Below, piece by piece: positions 8,296-18,230 of a DNA stretch of 42,043 nucleotides. The DNA is from Balneola sp. (GTDB lineage: Bacteria; Bacteroidota; Rhodothermia; Balneolales; Balneolaceae), in the NCBI GenBank assembly GCA_002720745.1, contig PBJO01000014.1:4187-46229 (forward strand). Direction: 5' to 3'. The notes beneath the pieces were generated by a model. It saw only the letters and a program-made list of their open reading frames with translations. It ran no database searches and was not told the origin of the DNA. Position 1 is the stretch's first letter. The number at the start of each line of letters is the position of its first letter. A program made the translations under genes and the position numbers.

Positions 8296-9888
8296 TTATT
8301 CCAAATGCGGTGCAAAGCGAGCTTGTGTCATTTGCTCAAAGGCATATGCATAGCCAATGAGCTTTGCTTCGTCCCATGCGCGACCAAAAAATGACATTCC
8401 CACCGGTAGATTTTCGATCTGTCCCATTGGTACGGTAATATTTGGGTAGCCTGAGCGAGCAGCTGGGGAACTAGATGATATTCCAAAATTGTCCCCATTG
8501 ATTAGATCAATTTTCCAAGCGGGGCCTCCTGTTATAGAGATGATTACATCTAAATCATGCATATTCATCACTCGATCTATCCCTTCTGTCTGGGTTTTAC
8601 GGTTTAACTCGCTGAGTGCTTGCTCGTAGGCAGGTTCAGTTATTGGGCCTTTTGCTTGGGCTCTTAATAATCGATCATGATCGAAATAACGCATTTCAAC
8701 TGAGTCATCCAGAGTTTGCAGGATTAAATCATCTAAGTCATTAACTAGGGTATTCTCTCCCAAAGAGCGGAAATATTTGTTAAGACCATCTTTGAATTCA
8801 TAGAGCATAATCTGATAGGAGTTCACACCAGGATTTTCCTGAGAAATTTGATCAAGTTCTATAAGGGTAGCTCCAGCTTGTTCTAAATCCCGAAGTCTGC
8901 TATTAAATAAGGTATCTACCCGAAAGTGTCGTCCTCTAGGGCCATTGTAAACTCCAATTCTAGCACCTTGTAAAAGGTTTTGGTTTAAATATGCCAGGTA
9001 ATCTGTTTTTAGATATGCTTCACTAGCCAATGTTTTTTTATCCGTTGAATCGATACCTATCATGGCAGATAATGCAATGGCAGCATCTCTGACAGTTCTT
9101 GTCATAGGTCCAGGAGTATCTTGAGTGTACGATATAGGTATAATTCCACTTCGACTCAGTAACCCAACCGTAGGTTTGATTCCAACCAAACCGTTGGCGT
9201 TGGCTGGGCATGTTATTGATCCGTTGGTTTCTGTGCCAATGGTAAACATGGCAAGGTTTGCTGATGCAGCCACTCCTGAGCCAGCGCTCGACCCGCAAGG
9301 ACTTCTACTCGGATCATAAGGATTCTTAGTCTGCCCTCCAAGACCACTCCAACCACTTGAAGAAAAACTAGAATGAAAATTGGCCCACTCACTTAGATTT
9401 GTTTTACCTAATATGATTGCTCCAGCTTCCCGTAGTTGTTGTACGATGAACGCATCACGATAAGGCCTTGATTCTGCCATTGCTCGGGCGCCAGCCGTAT
9501 TGGGCATTCCTTCTTTAGTATCAATATTATCTTTAAGCAATACAGGAATACCAAAAAGTGGCGGTAGCACACCTTCAGCAGATTGTAAAAGTTGTGTATC
9601 CATCGACGTAGCAATATCTATCGCTTCGGAGTTAATGGTAATGACCGAGTTTAACTCAGGTCCATTAGGATCTAGGTCAATCGCCTCAATGCGCCCAAGA
9701 TAGGCCTGTACAACCTCACGTACTGTGAATTCTCCACTCAGATAACCTTGTTGTAATTCTTCAATAGTAATCTCTTCAAGACCTAGTGCAATAAATGCAG
9801 CATTAAAAGGATGTTCTATCCCTGTCTTGATTTGGCATTGTAGGTTAAAAAGCAACAAACAAAAGAAAACAAGGGGGCGGAAATTCAT
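8296..9888 (-). CDS. Amidase-signature enzyme, lipoprotein
   Basis: 530-residue amidase of the amidase-signature family (GatA/FAAH-type), hydrolysing an amide bond of unknown substrate. The Ser-cisSer-Lys triad is visible: Lys119 in VLLKDNID, cis-Ser200 in SPCGSSAGSG, and nucleophile Ser224 in TETNGSI. The leader MNFRPLVFFCLLLFNLQC ends in a Cys within a loose lipobox, so the enzyme is probably a lipoprotein outside the cytoplasm; GatA itself would be cytoplasmic, and no gatB/gatC is near. It is the last of three minus-strand genes (TlpA-like, ahcY, amidase) with short gaps of 12 and 24 bp, suggesting one transcript. It converges with the helicase gene. Family certain, substrate unknown. Confidence 0.92.
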   Translation of the reverse strand: MNFRPLVFFCLLLFNLQCQIKTGIEHPFNAAFIALGLEEITIEELQQGYLSGEFTVREVVQAYLGRIEAIDLDPNGPELNSVITINSEAIDIATSMDTQLLQSAEGVLPPLFGIPVLLKDNIDTKEGMPNTAGARAMAESRPYRDAFIVQQLREAGAIILGKTNLSEWANFHSSFSSSGWSGLGGQTKNPYDPSRSPCGSSAGSGVAASANLAMFTIGTETNGSITCPANANGLVGIKPTVGLLSRSGIIPISYTQDTPGPMTRTVRDAAIALSAMIGIDSTDKKTLASEAYLKTDYLAYLNQNLLQGARIGVYNGPRGRHFRVDTLFNSRLRDLEQAGATLIELDQISQENPGVNSYQIMLYEFKDGLNKYFRSLGENTLVNDLDDLILQTLDDSVEMRYFDHDRLLRAQAKGPITEPAYEQALSELNRKTQTEGIDRVMNMHDLDVIISITGGPAWKIDLINGDNFGISSSSPAARSGYPNITVPMGQIENLPVGMSFFGRAWDEAKLIGYAYAFEQMTQARFAPHLE

Positions 9889-9912
9889 TATCGATAAAAG
9901 ATTACTTAGAGT

Positions 9913-11277
9913 TTAGTAACGGTATTCGTCTGACTTGTATGGGCCAGTGATAGGCACACCAATATAGGCTGCTTGCACTTCGGTTAATTCCTCTAAATTG
10001 GCACCAATCTTGGATAGATGCAGCCGGGCTACTTTCTCATCTAAAGTTTTAGGAAGCGTATGAACTTTTCCTATTTCGAATTCTTTTGGGCGATTCCATA
10101 ACGCAATTTGTGCTAGTGTTTGGTTGGCAAAAGAATTGCTCATCACGAAAGATGGGTGACCTGTAGCATTTCCAAGATTCATTAAACGGCCTTGAGACAA
10201 TAGAATGACTTGTTTCCCACTTTCGAGGGTGTATAAATCGACCTGAGGCTTAATATTATCTTCGGTTGCGTGAGTTTTAAGCCAAGCTACATCTATTTCG
10301 TTATCGAAGTGGCCTATGTTACCTATAATTGCTTTGTCTTTCATGGCTTCGAAATGCGAACCAGTAACAATGTCTTTATTTCCTGTTGCTGTAATAATGA
10401 TGTCAGCGCGAGTGGCTGCTTCGTTCATTCGCTTGACTTCAAAACCATCCATCGCCGCTTGAAGAGCACAAATTGGATCAATCTCGGTCACGATAACCCG
10501 TGCACCCGCACCACGTAACGACGCTGCAGTTCCCTTACCAACATCGCCATAACCTGCAACAACAGCTACTTTACCCGCCATCATTACATCGGTAGCGCGT
10601 CTAATTGCGTCAACTGCAGATTCCTGACATCCATATTTATTGTCGAACTTAGATTTAGTTACGGAATCATTCACATTAATTGCTGGAAGAGGTAAGGTGC
10701 CGTTTCTTTCACGTTCGATCAGTCGTAATACGCCGGTGGTGGTTTCCTCGGAAATACCATTAATACCGTTGGCTAACTCTGGATATCGATCCAGCACCAT
10801 GTTGGTGAGGTCTCCACCGTCGTCCAAAATCATATTCAAAGGCTGACCATCAGGGAAATACAAGGTTTGCTCGATACACCAATCGAATTCCTCTTCATTC
10901 ATCCCTTTCCATGCATATACCGGAACACCAACAGCTGCTATAGCTGCTGCAGCATGGTCTTGGGTAGAATAAATATTGCATGAACTCCAAGTTACATCTG
11001 CTCCTAGGTCTACTAAAGTTTCAATGAGTACAGCAGTCTGAATGGTCATATGAAGGCAACCTGCAATGCGAGCGCCTTTGAGAGGTTGTTCGTTTTTGTA
11101 CTCCTCTCGGATAGCCATTAATCCAGGCATTTCAGCCTCTGCGAGTTCTATTTCTTTACGCCCGTATGCCGCTTGAGAGATATCGGCTATTTTATAAGGA
11201 GGTTTACTGTTTGGTAAATCTTCTTTGGCAGTTTCTTTAATGGACTTAGTATATGAATCTATCGTTTCTTGAGACAT
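9913..11277 (-). CDS. ahcY: Adenosylhomocysteinase (S-adenosyl-L-homocysteine hydrolase)
   Basis: Cytosolic NAD+-dependent enzyme converting S-adenosylhomocysteine to adenosine and homocysteine, thereby removing the product inhibitor of methyltransferases. The 454-residue length fits the bacterial form with insert. Diagnostic stretches are [12 protein letters not shown] and [12 protein letters not shown] in the substrate domain, [16 protein letters not shown] (active-site Lys/Asp/Asn), the NAD-binding GYGDVGKG, and TGHPSFVMS. It ends with the canonical [10 protein letters not shown], whose Lys and Tyr reach into the neighbouring subunit's cofactor site. All key residues appear intact. It starts 12 bp after the TlpA-like gene, so is probably transcribed from the promoter upstream of that gene. 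No SAH riboswitch is possible in so short a gap, and none was seen further up. Confidence 0.98.
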   Translation of the reverse strand: MSQETIDSYTKSIKETAKEDLPNSKPPYKIADISQAAYGRKEIELAEAEMPGLMAIREEYKNEQPLKGARIAGCLHMTIQTAVLIETLVDLGADVTWSSCNIYSTQDHAAAAIAAVGVPVYAWKGMNEEEFDWCIEQTLYFPDGQPLNMILDDGGDLTNMVLDRYPELANGINGISEETTTGVLRLIERERNGTLPLPAINVNDSVTKSKFDNKYGCQESAVDAIRRATDVMMAGKVAVVAGYGDVGKGTAASLRGAGARVIVTEIDPICALQAAMDGFEVKRMNEAATRADIIITATGNKDIVTGSHFEAMKDKAIIGNIGHFDNEIDVAWLKTHATEDNIKPQVDLYTLESGKQVILLSQGRLMNLGNATGHPSFVMSNSFANQTLAQIALWNRPKEFEIGKVHTLPKTLDEKVARLHLSKIGANLEELTEVQAAYIGVPITGPYKSDEYRY

Positions 11278-11289
11278 ATTTTGTATGTT

Positions 11290-11859
11290 TTAAGGTAAAT
11301 ATTTGTCTAAAATAGCTTTAGTTTTCTCATAGTCGCCTTGAGTTCCTCGAGATCCCAATTCTGTTGTGATGACGTAACCGGCAGTGTCAATAAATACTTT
11401 GAAGGGTATGCCCATGGATATTACTTGCTCGCCCACACCGTTTGCGTCAACTAGCCAGTTAAAATCATAAGGATTTTCATTGGCAAACTCCGCAACCCGC
11501 TTAGGGTTATCGGCTAAAATGGTATTCACTGCTAATACTTCGAATTGGTCGCTATACTCTGCGCGCAAAGAATCCATTGCTGGAAATACCATCAAACATG
11601 GCGAACACCATGTTTCCCAAAAGTCTATAAGCATAATTTTTCCTGCATAATCGGTAATTTGAACTGTCTTACCATCTAAGTCTTTAAAGCTAGTTCGTTG
11701 CAGTACACCTTGAATGCGTAACTGATCTTCGTTCAAATTATGCCGATTGATGCTACTCTCATCTGACTTATAACTACCGCTTGAGCAGCTAATAAATGTG
11801 AGAGCAACCAACAATATTGCAGTACCTACTAAGCCAATATGAGTAAGTTTAATGGTCAT
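11290..11859 (-). CDS. TlpA-like thiol-disulfide oxidoreductase lipoprotein
   Basis: 189-residue thioredoxin-fold protein of the TlpA/ResA (AhpC/TSA-Redoxin) type, probably reducing or exchanging disulfides on the periplasmic side. The N-terminal helix (about 8-21) ends in LTFISC, a lipobox with Cys25 as the lipidated residue. The redox motif is Trp-Cys-Ser-Pro-Cys (Cys85, Cys88) in the context DFWETWCSPCLMVFP. The cis-proline region is in GIPFKVFID. First gene of a probable TlpA-ahcY-amidase unit. The 147 bp gap to the divergent lhgO gene should carry both promoters. Function beyond redox activity is not shown. Confidence 0.9.
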   Translation of the reverse strand: MTIKLTHIGLVGTAILLVALTFISCSSGSYKSDESSINRHNLNEDQLRIQGVLQRTSFKDLDGKTVQITDYAGKIMLIDFWETWCSPCLMVFPAMDSLRAEYSDQFEVLAVNTILADNPKRVAEFANENPYDFNWLVDANGVGEQVISMGIPFKVFIDTAGYVITTELGSRGTQGDYEKTKAILDKYLP

Positions 11860-12006
11860 TGATTATACATTTTATCTGGTTGATGCATAAAATAATTAGA
11901 AAAATTGTGATCGAGTTTCATGAATTATAAAGATACGATTTCATTCCGATAAAAGTTCCTTTGCACATTATCGTGTGAATTTTCTCAGAGCCTCTTATCT
12001 TACTTC

Positions 12007-13284
12007 ATGCAACATTCATCAACAGATAGCAGTTCGATTGCGCCGGAGGCCTTAAAAAACCCGTCTACCTCTACCCAAAAAACCTATGACTTTATCGTTG
12101 TAGGGGCCGGTATTGTTGGCCTTGCTACGGCGTACAAATTGCATAAAAAATTTTCAGATGCGACTATTTTAGTACTCGAAAAAGAGGGTCGTGTGGGGGC
12201 GCACCAAACCGGAAAAAACTCTGGGGTTATCCACTCGGGAATCTATTACAAGCCAGGCAGTTATAAAGCGAGAAACTGCCGAGAAGGTAGATTGCAATTG
12301 GTCGATTTTTGTAACGAAATGAATGTGGCCATGGAAGTTTGTGGTAAGGTTATTGTAGCAACTAAGGAAGAGGAATTGCCTCGCTTGGACGGAATCTACC
12401 AGCGTGGTATCGAGAATGAAATTGAAGGTATTAAGATGATTAATCTCGATGAACTTGCGGAGATTGAGCCACACGTTAAAGGGGTGAAAGCCATTCATGT
12501 TCCTTGCTCTGGTATCGTAGATTATGTAGGAATGTGTGACCGGATGATGGAAGCAATTGAAGGAGATAATCGTGGATATGTCCAATTTGGCGCGCGAGTA
12601 CATGCTATTCGTGAGACTTCAAGAGAAGTATATGTTCAAGCAGGAAACAGTAGTTATAAAGGGCGTTATCTTATTAATTGTGCAGGCTTATACTGTGATC
12701 ATGTGGCTAAGTCCGCGGGATTGAATTCGCAGGTGAAAATAGTACCGTTTAAAGGAGAATATTACGAAATTAAACCTGAATCAGAGTACCTAGTAAAGCA
12801 TCTTATTTATCCACTTCCAAACCCTGAATTCCCATTTTTAGGAGTACATTTTACTCGGATGGCTTTAGGAGGTATAGAATGTGGCCCCAATGCTGTTTTT
12901 GTATTTAAACGCGAGGGCTATGAAAAGTTCGCTTTTGACTTTAAGGAATCTCTGGAGTCTTTAACTTTTCCAGGATTCTGGAAAATGGCAACCAAACATT
13001 GGCGTATGGGTCTAGACGAGTATAAGCGCTCATTCTCCAAAGAAGCCTTTGTTAGAGGACTGCAAAGCTTAATTCCAGAGGTCCAAAGTCAGCATTTAAA
13101 ACATTCACCTGCAGGAGTTCGTGCAATGGCTTTACAGCCTGATGGAGAAATATTGGATGATTTTTACTTTGAAAGCGCAGACCGCCAGATTCATGTACTT
13201 AATGCTCCAAGCCCAGCTGCTACTGCTTGCTTATCGCTGGGAGATGAGTTGGTGCGGAAATGTGAGATTGATTTTGAGTTATAA
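12007..13284 (+). CDS. lhgO: L-2-hydroxyglutarate oxidase (LhgO/L2HGDH family)
   Basis: 425-residue FAD flavoprotein oxidising L-2-hydroxyglutarate to 2-oxoglutarate, with electrons passed to the quinone pool in the E. coli enzyme. The dinucleotide motif VVGAGIVGLATAYKL occurs at about residues 31-45. The family stretch TGKNSGVIHSGIYYKPGS, which contacts FAD and substrate, follows at about 68-85. The C-terminal SPAGVRAMALQPDGE and PSPAATACLS segments also match LhgO. About 25 polar residues precede the FAD domain. It lies 110 bp upstream of a flavo-FeS dehydrogenase of the D-2-hydroxyglutarate/D-lactate type in the same direction. The glycerol-3-phosphate dehydrogenase relatives are a less likely alternative. 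Confidence 0.92.
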   Translation: MQHSSTDSSSIAPEALKNPSTSTQKTYDFIVVGAGIVGLATAYKLHKKFSDATILVLEKEGRVGAHQTGKNSGVIHSGIYYKPGSYKARNCREGRLQLVDFCNEMNVAMEVCGKVIVATKEEELPRLDGIYQRGIENEIEGIKMINLDELAEIEPHVKGVKAIHVPCSGIVDYVGMCDRMMEAIEGDNRGYVQFGARVHAIRETSREVYVQAGNSSYKGRYLINCAGLYCDHVAKSAGLNSQVKIVPFKGEYYEIKPESEYLVKHLIYPLPNPEFPFLGVHFTRMALGGIECGPNAVFVFKREGYEKFAFDFKESLESLTFPGFWKMATKHWRMGLDEYKRSFSKEAFVRGLQSLIPEVQSQHLKHSPAGVRAMALQPDGEILDDFYFESADRQIHVLNAPSPAATACLSLGDELVRKCEIDFEL

Positions 13285-13394
13285 CAGATAAACTTGGTGG
13301 CCGAAAATATTATTACGGAAAATGCAATAGCTATGTTAGCCAGTAAACAAAAAAATATAAAAATATCAGTTGATTGAATATTTAAAACTTATCT

Positions 13395-16268
13395 ATGTGT
13401 CCTAAAGTAGCTATAAAAACCGATTCTCTGTCAAAGCGCTTGTATGCTCAAGATGCATCTATGTATGAGGAAATACCCAAAGGAGTGGCATTTCCAGAGT
13501 CGGGGCAAGACATCGTCTCTTTGGTGAAGCAAGCAGCAGCAAAAAAGTGGAGTATAACAGCACGTAGTGCGGGTACTTCTTTAGCTGGACAGACGACTGG
13601 AGATGGGTTGATTATTGATGTATCAAAGTACATGAATAAGGTGCTCGAGTGGAACTTCGAAGAGCGATGGGTGCGAGTCGAGCCAGGAATTATCCGCGAC
13701 CAATTAAACCAGATGGCGGCTTCAAATGATCTACTTTTCGGACCAGATACAGCTACGACTTCTCGTTGCATGATTGGTGGGATGATAGGTAACAACTCAG
13801 CGGGGATGCATTCTATTAAATATGGTAGCACCCGGAATCATATCCTAGAGATGGAGGTGGTATTGAGCGATGGTTCGAAAATGATTGCCAAGCCACTGAA
13901 TAGCAAGCAATTGGAAGAAAAGATAGCCCTACACAATTTAGAAGGCCATGTATATAGGGAAATCATTGAGTTATTAACAGAACACAAAGAAGCGATTCTT
14001 GCACAGTATCCCCATCAAGAAATTAAGAGACGTAATACCGGATATGCACTCGACGCCTTGTGTGAAATGAGCCCGATCACCGAGGGTGGTAGGTCGTTTA
14101 ATTTATGCGAATTACTCGCAGGTAGCGAAGGAACTTTAGCAATGACTATTTCTGCTAAACTGAATCTTGAAGAAATCCCACGTTATAAGTGCATGATCAT
14201 ACCTCACTTTAGGAGTATAGAAGATGCGATGCATGCAACTGTAGAAGTCGTTAAAAAAAATCCTTCTGCAGTAGAACTGATTGATGATATAATTTTAGAT
14301 GCGACAAAAAATAATTTAGAACAGGTAGAAAATAGATTTTTCTTGCGCCAAGCACCAAAATGTATTTTAGTGATTCAATTCGAAGGCGATAATCGAGTTA
14401 CTATGTTCAAGAAAGCAAGAGAATTAGCAAAACACTTGGAAAATGAGTTTTGTGCTTATGCATGCGTTGAATTGTTTGAATCAGATGAAATACAGAGAGT
14501 ATGGAACCTCAGAAAAGCTGGTTTGGGATTACTTATGGGTTTAGGTAAAGAATCTAGAACCCCTGCTTTTTGTGAGGATACAGCCGTTCGGGTGAAAGAT
14601 TTACCTGCCTATGTCAAGGATATTGAGACTATTTTGGATAAACATGACACTTATTGTGTGTTTTATGCGCATGCTTCTGTTGGAGAATTACATTTTCGGC
14701 CCATGATTGATACTACCAGTATAGAAGGGGTCACTAAGATGAAACAAATGGCACTAGAATTTGCTGAAACTGTGCGACGCTATAGAGGATCTCTTTCTGG
14801 AGAGCATGGCGATGGTAGAGCACGAACCCCCTTTATTGAAGAGGTCTTAGGCGCGGATATGACACCACTACTTGAACGTGTAAAAGATATCTGGGACCCT
14901 GAGTCACGTTTCAACCCTGGTAAAATTGTTAGGGCAGAACCTATGGAGAAGAGCTTACGTTATTCTCCAGAATATCGCCCATTAGCGGCGCCAACGGTAT
15001 TTGAGTGGCGGAAAGTAGGGGGGTTTACTCACGCATTAGAGCTTTGTAATGGCGCTGGAGTATGCAGAAAGTTAGCTGAAAGTGGGGGTACGATGTGTCC
15101 GTCCTATATGGCGACCAGAGACGAAAAAGATTCCACCCGAGGAAGAGCCAATGTATTCAGGCAGGTATTTTCAGGAGGTAATCCAGAAGGTTATGACTCT
15201 AAAGATCTTAAAGACGCGCTCTCCCTTTGCCTGAGTTGTAAAGCGTGTAAAAGTGAGTGCCCTGCCAATGTAGATATGGCCAAAATGAAAGCGGAGTTTA
15301 TGCATGGCTATCACCAAAAGCATGGGGTAAGTAAAAAAGAGGAGTTCTTTGGGGATCCTGGCAAACACTACCCACTAGCTGCTCGTTTTTCTAGCCTGGT
15401 TAACATAGTGGCAAAGTCTCAGATTGGTAAACAGGTACTCAGGCAGTTATTTGGAGTTTCACCATTGCGTGATCTACCGGAATTTAGCTCGGAGTGTTTT
15501 AGGGATTGGTTCAGAAAAAATCCTTCTCCAACCACTAATCATAAAGTTATTTTATTGGCCGATTTATTTACCAATTATCATGATCCAGCGGTCGGAAAAC
15601 ATGCGGTTTGGGTCTTGGAATCCATGGGCTTTGAAGTTATGCTCTCAAAGGTACAGGAATTAGGGCGTACTTTTTTGTCGAAGGGGCTCTTGGATAAAGC
15701 CTTAGAAACAGCTGAAACAGTGGTGGCAGGTTTGGCCCCTTTTGCTCAAAAAAACTATCCTATTATAGGACTTGAGCCTTCAGAAATATTAACGATTCGG
15801 GACGAATATTTGGATCTAGTGCCTGATGCCCAGCTTCAGGCAGCAAAAACACTGGCCTCCAAGACCTATACCTTTGAGGAATTTGTAGCCCTACACAAAG
15901 ATCGCTTTCCTACTACTAGATTGAATCTAACATCTAAAGCACCTAAAGTGGTACTACACGGACATTGTCATACAAAAGCTTTAATTGGAAATACAGCTAC
16001 CATTAAAGCCCTTGAACTGGCAGGTTATGATGTTGAGGCTATGGATACGGGCTGTTGCGGGATGGCGGGTAGTTTTGGGTATGATCAAGAAACCTATGAA
16101 CTGTCTATGGAAATAGGGTGGCAGCGGCTGTTTCCACAGTTAGGAAATTTACAACCAGAAACACAGATTTGTGCATCTGGTTTTTCCTGCAGGCATCAAA
16201 TTAAAGACGGAATAGGCATGGGTGCTTTACATCCGGCTACTCTTATTGCTCAACGGGTAGGTTACTAA
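13395..16268 (+). CDS. FAD/Fe-S oxidoreductase, YdiJ-like (probable D-2-hydroxyglutarate dehydrogenase)
   Basis: 957-residue fusion of a GlcD-type FAD-binding oxidase and a GlpC-type Fe-S/CCG module, like E. coli YdiJ, which oxidises D-2-hydroxyglutarate. Order: FAD-binding PCMH domain (about 30-270) with ARSAGTSLAGQTTG and FGPDTATTSRCMIGG; FAD-linked oxidase C domain (to about 520) with SGEHGDGRARTPF; Fe-S region with CNGAGVCRK, MCPSYMATRDEKDSTRGR and CLSCKACKSECP; then the CCG domain with HGHCHTKALIG and DTGCCGMAGSFGYD near residues 855-895. All cluster cysteines are present. D-lactate dehydrogenases have a similar design, but the adjacent lhgO favours a 2-hydroxyglutarate role. Start ATG fits because homology begins about 20 residues in. 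Confidence 0.9.
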   Translation: MCPKVAIKTDSLSKRLYAQDASMYEEIPKGVAFPESGQDIVSLVKQAAAKKWSITARSAGTSLAGQTTGDGLIIDVSKYMNKVLEWNFEERWVRVEPGIIRDQLNQMAASNDLLFGPDTATTSRCMIGGMIGNNSAGMHSIKYGSTRNHILEMEVVLSDGSKMIAKPLNSKQLEEKIALHNLEGHVYREIIELLTEHKEAILAQYPHQEIKRRNTGYALDALCEMSPITEGGRSFNLCELLAGSEGTLAMTISAKLNLEEIPRYKCMIIPHFRSIEDAMHATVEVVKKNPSAVELIDDIILDATKNNLEQVENRFFLRQAPKCILVIQFEGDNRVTMFKKARELAKHLENEFCAYACVELFESDEIQRVWNLRKAGLGLLMGLGKESRTPAFCEDTAVRVKDLPAYVKDIETILDKHDTYCVFYAHASVGELHFRPMIDTTSIEGVTKMKQMALEFAETVRRYRGSLSGEHGDGRARTPFIEEVLGADMTPLLERVKDIWDPESRFNPGKIVRAEPMEKSLRYSPEYRPLAAPTVFEWRKVGGFTHALELCNGAGVCRKLAESGGTMCPSYMATRDEKDSTRGRANVFRQVFSGGNPEGYDSKDLKDALSLCLSCKACKSECPANVDMAKMKAEFMHGYHQKHGVSKKEEFFGDPGKHYPLAARFSSLVNIVAKSQIGKQVLRQLFGVSPLRDLPEFSSECFRDWFRKNPSPTTNHKVILLADLFTNYHDPAVGKHAVWVLESMGFEVMLSKVQELGRTFLSKGLLDKALETAETVVAGLAPFAQKNYPIIGLEPSEILTIRDEYLDLVPDAQLQAAKTLASKTYTFEEFVALHKDRFPTTRLNLTSKAPKVVLHGHCHTKALIGNTATIKALELAGYDVEAMDTGCCGMAGSFGYDQETYELSMEIGWQRLFPQLGNLQPETQICASGFSCRHQIKDGIGMGALHPATLIAQRVGY

Positions 16269-16325
16269 GTTGTATTAATCAGAAGTAGCTACCAGTTACG
16301 GGCTGCCAACACACTTTGTCCCTGT

Positions 16326-18056
16326 TTAACTCTGTTGGTTATGGGCAATCAACTCTCTAGCTGATTGCAACGTTGCCTCGGTGATTTGTGCACCACTCAT
16401 CAGACTCGCCACTTCCCGAATATGTTCTTGATCTTGTAGGCGTAAAATAGTGCTCACCGTACGCTCACCCTTCTCAGATTTATACACTTTATAGTGGACG
16501 TGCGCTTGACTCGCGATTTGCGGTTGATGAGTAATGGCAATTATTTGACAGTGTTGGGCAAGGCTCCGCATACTTTGGCCTACTTTTTCGGAAACCTCCC
16601 CACTTATACCAGTATCAATTTCATCAAAAATCATTACTGGTAAGTGTTGCTCCTTTGCCAGCACACTTTTTAGGGCCAACATGACCCGGCTTATTTCTCC
16701 ACCTGAGGCGATTTTTGCCAAAGCCTTAGGCAATTCTCCTTTGTTGGTACTTAGGTAGAAAACTACATCATCTGCACCGGATTCAGTACACTCTACTCGC
16801 TCTGTATGTACAGAATTGGTTTGTTCCTGCTTGGGCAAGCCAAACCAACCATTAGTATCATAAAGCCAATTTACCTGAACTTGAAGCCGCGCATGTGGAA
16901 TGCCCAACTGTGCTAATTCTATTTCGATAGAATGCGCAAGCTGATCTCCCGTACTTCTTCGGGCATTATGCAGTTCAATTGCAGCTTCTCCTAACACTCC
17001 CTCATGCTTAGCGATCAACAGGTCAATACGTTCTAAAGCCAGATCAAAATTTTCAGAAATCGATAGCTCTTCAGTAATGGTGCGTTCGTATTCAATGAGT
17101 GAGGAAATATCCCTGCTGTATTTTTTTTGAATGCGGTTAAGTTCAGCTTGGCGCTGGCGTAATTCTTCGAGCCTAGATGGATTAAACTCAATGCGATTGC
17201 GGTATTGTTCAGCAAAATGCATGGTTTCAATTATGCTCACTCTGGCTGCATTAACCTCGGACAAGTATTGATCAAATTCCGGTTCAATACGCGCAAGGTC
17301 TTCTAATGTCAATTTTAATTTATTCAATAATCCGGCGACATCAACATCGTCACTTTCGCCTAGTTCGCTAATCCATTGAGCTTTTTGATCTAAGATTTCC
17401 GCGTTGTCAAGTAGCTGCATTTCTGCCTGAATCTGTTTTTCTTCATCGGCTTGCAGTCGCGCTTTTTTCAACTCTTGAAGTTGAAACTGATATAATTCTG
17501 TTTTTTCAAGGAGTTCTTGCTCTCGTTTAAGCAGCTGACGCTTTTCCTGACGTAGCTCCTTCATTTTTTGATAGGCGGTTCGATACACTGTAAGTTGCTG
17601 TTGGGTATGTCCAAATTGATCCAGCACCCCTAAGTGATGTTCTTCTTTGAGCAGAAGTTGATGATCATATTGTCCGTGTAAGTCTACTAGTAAATCACCA
17701 ATGGATTTAAGCACTCCAATGGTAACAGGTGAGTCATTTATAAAAGCCCGACTACCGTTTTCCCGTATTTCACGCCTGAGTATGATAGGGCTAGGTTGTT
17801 CAATATCATTTTCTTGGAGTGCCATTAGTAAAACTGGATCATTGTTGTGGGCAATGGTTGCTTCGGTGATGGCTTTGTTGCTGCCCTGTCGAATTACCTC
17901 AGTATCGGCTCGTTCGCCTAAAATCATATTTAATGCACCGATAATTATAGACTTACCTGCGCCGGTCTGCCCCGTGAGTATATTGAGCCCATCTCCAAAC
18001 TCTACTTCGAGTTCGTCTATTAAGGCAAAGTCTTTTATGTACAGGCTGCGTATCAT
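16326..18056 (-). CDS. recN: DNA repair protein RecN
   Basis: SMC-like ATPase for double-strand-break repair. Translated from ATG 18056 it gives 576 residues, close to the family norm (about 550). That start puts MIRSLYIKDFALID at the N-terminus, as in all RecN proteins. A further in-frame extension to 18215 adds 53 unlike residues and overlaps the promoter region, so I reject it. Walker A GQTGAGKS is at 29-36. Two central coiled-coil regions (about 155-220 and 280-370) are rich in Glu/Gln/Leu. The ABC signature ASGGEISRVMLALK and Walker B MIFDEIDTGISG are near the C-terminus. Divergent from the rluD-like gene and convergent with the YdiJ-like gene. Confidence 0.96.
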   Translation of the reverse strand: MIRSLYIKDFALIDELEVEFGDGLNILTGQTGAGKSIIIGALNMILGERADTEVIRQGSNKAITEATIAHNNDPVLLMALQENDIEQPSPIILRREIRENGSRAFINDSPVTIGVLKSIGDLLVDLHGQYDHQLLLKEEHHLGVLDQFGHTQQQLTVYRTAYQKMKELRQEKRQLLKREQELLEKTELYQFQLQELKKARLQADEEKQIQAEMQLLDNAEILDQKAQWISELGESDDVDVAGLLNKLKLTLEDLARIEPEFDQYLSEVNAARVSIIETMHFAEQYRNRIEFNPSRLEELRQRQAELNRIQKKYSRDISSLIEYERTITEELSISENFDLALERIDLLIAKHEGVLGEAAIELHNARRSTGDQLAHSIEIELAQLGIPHARLQVQVNWLYDTNGWFGLPKQEQTNSVHTERVECTESGADDVVFYLSTNKGELPKALAKIASGGEISRVMLALKSVLAKEQHLPVMIFDEIDTGISGEVSEKVGQSMRSLAQHCQIIAITHQPQIASQAHVHYKVYKSEKGERTVSTILRLQDQEHIREVASLMSGAQITEATLQSARELIAHNQQS

Positions 18057-18230
18057 AACAATGTTTTCTATAAAGTCTAAATATCCGATATCCCTTTCAT
18101 CTTTTAAAGAGAAATTCGAAAAACTTTTCGAGCTTTCGTTTTTGAAGGTGGTCAGAAAAAATTGGAGGCAGCTAAGTTGCCAGCTTTTTTCTAGGTATAT
18201 TATAGGTTCAATCACGACAGCTAGGACTCC

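Noticed and set aside
8040..8360. Val/Gly-rich plus-strand open frame over the helicase tail
   Set aside because: It is another frame of the Arg/Gly repeat codons and not a separate gene.
12169..12603. Minus-strand open frame inside lhgO
   Set aside because: Antisense shadow of a well-supported FAD oxidase gene.
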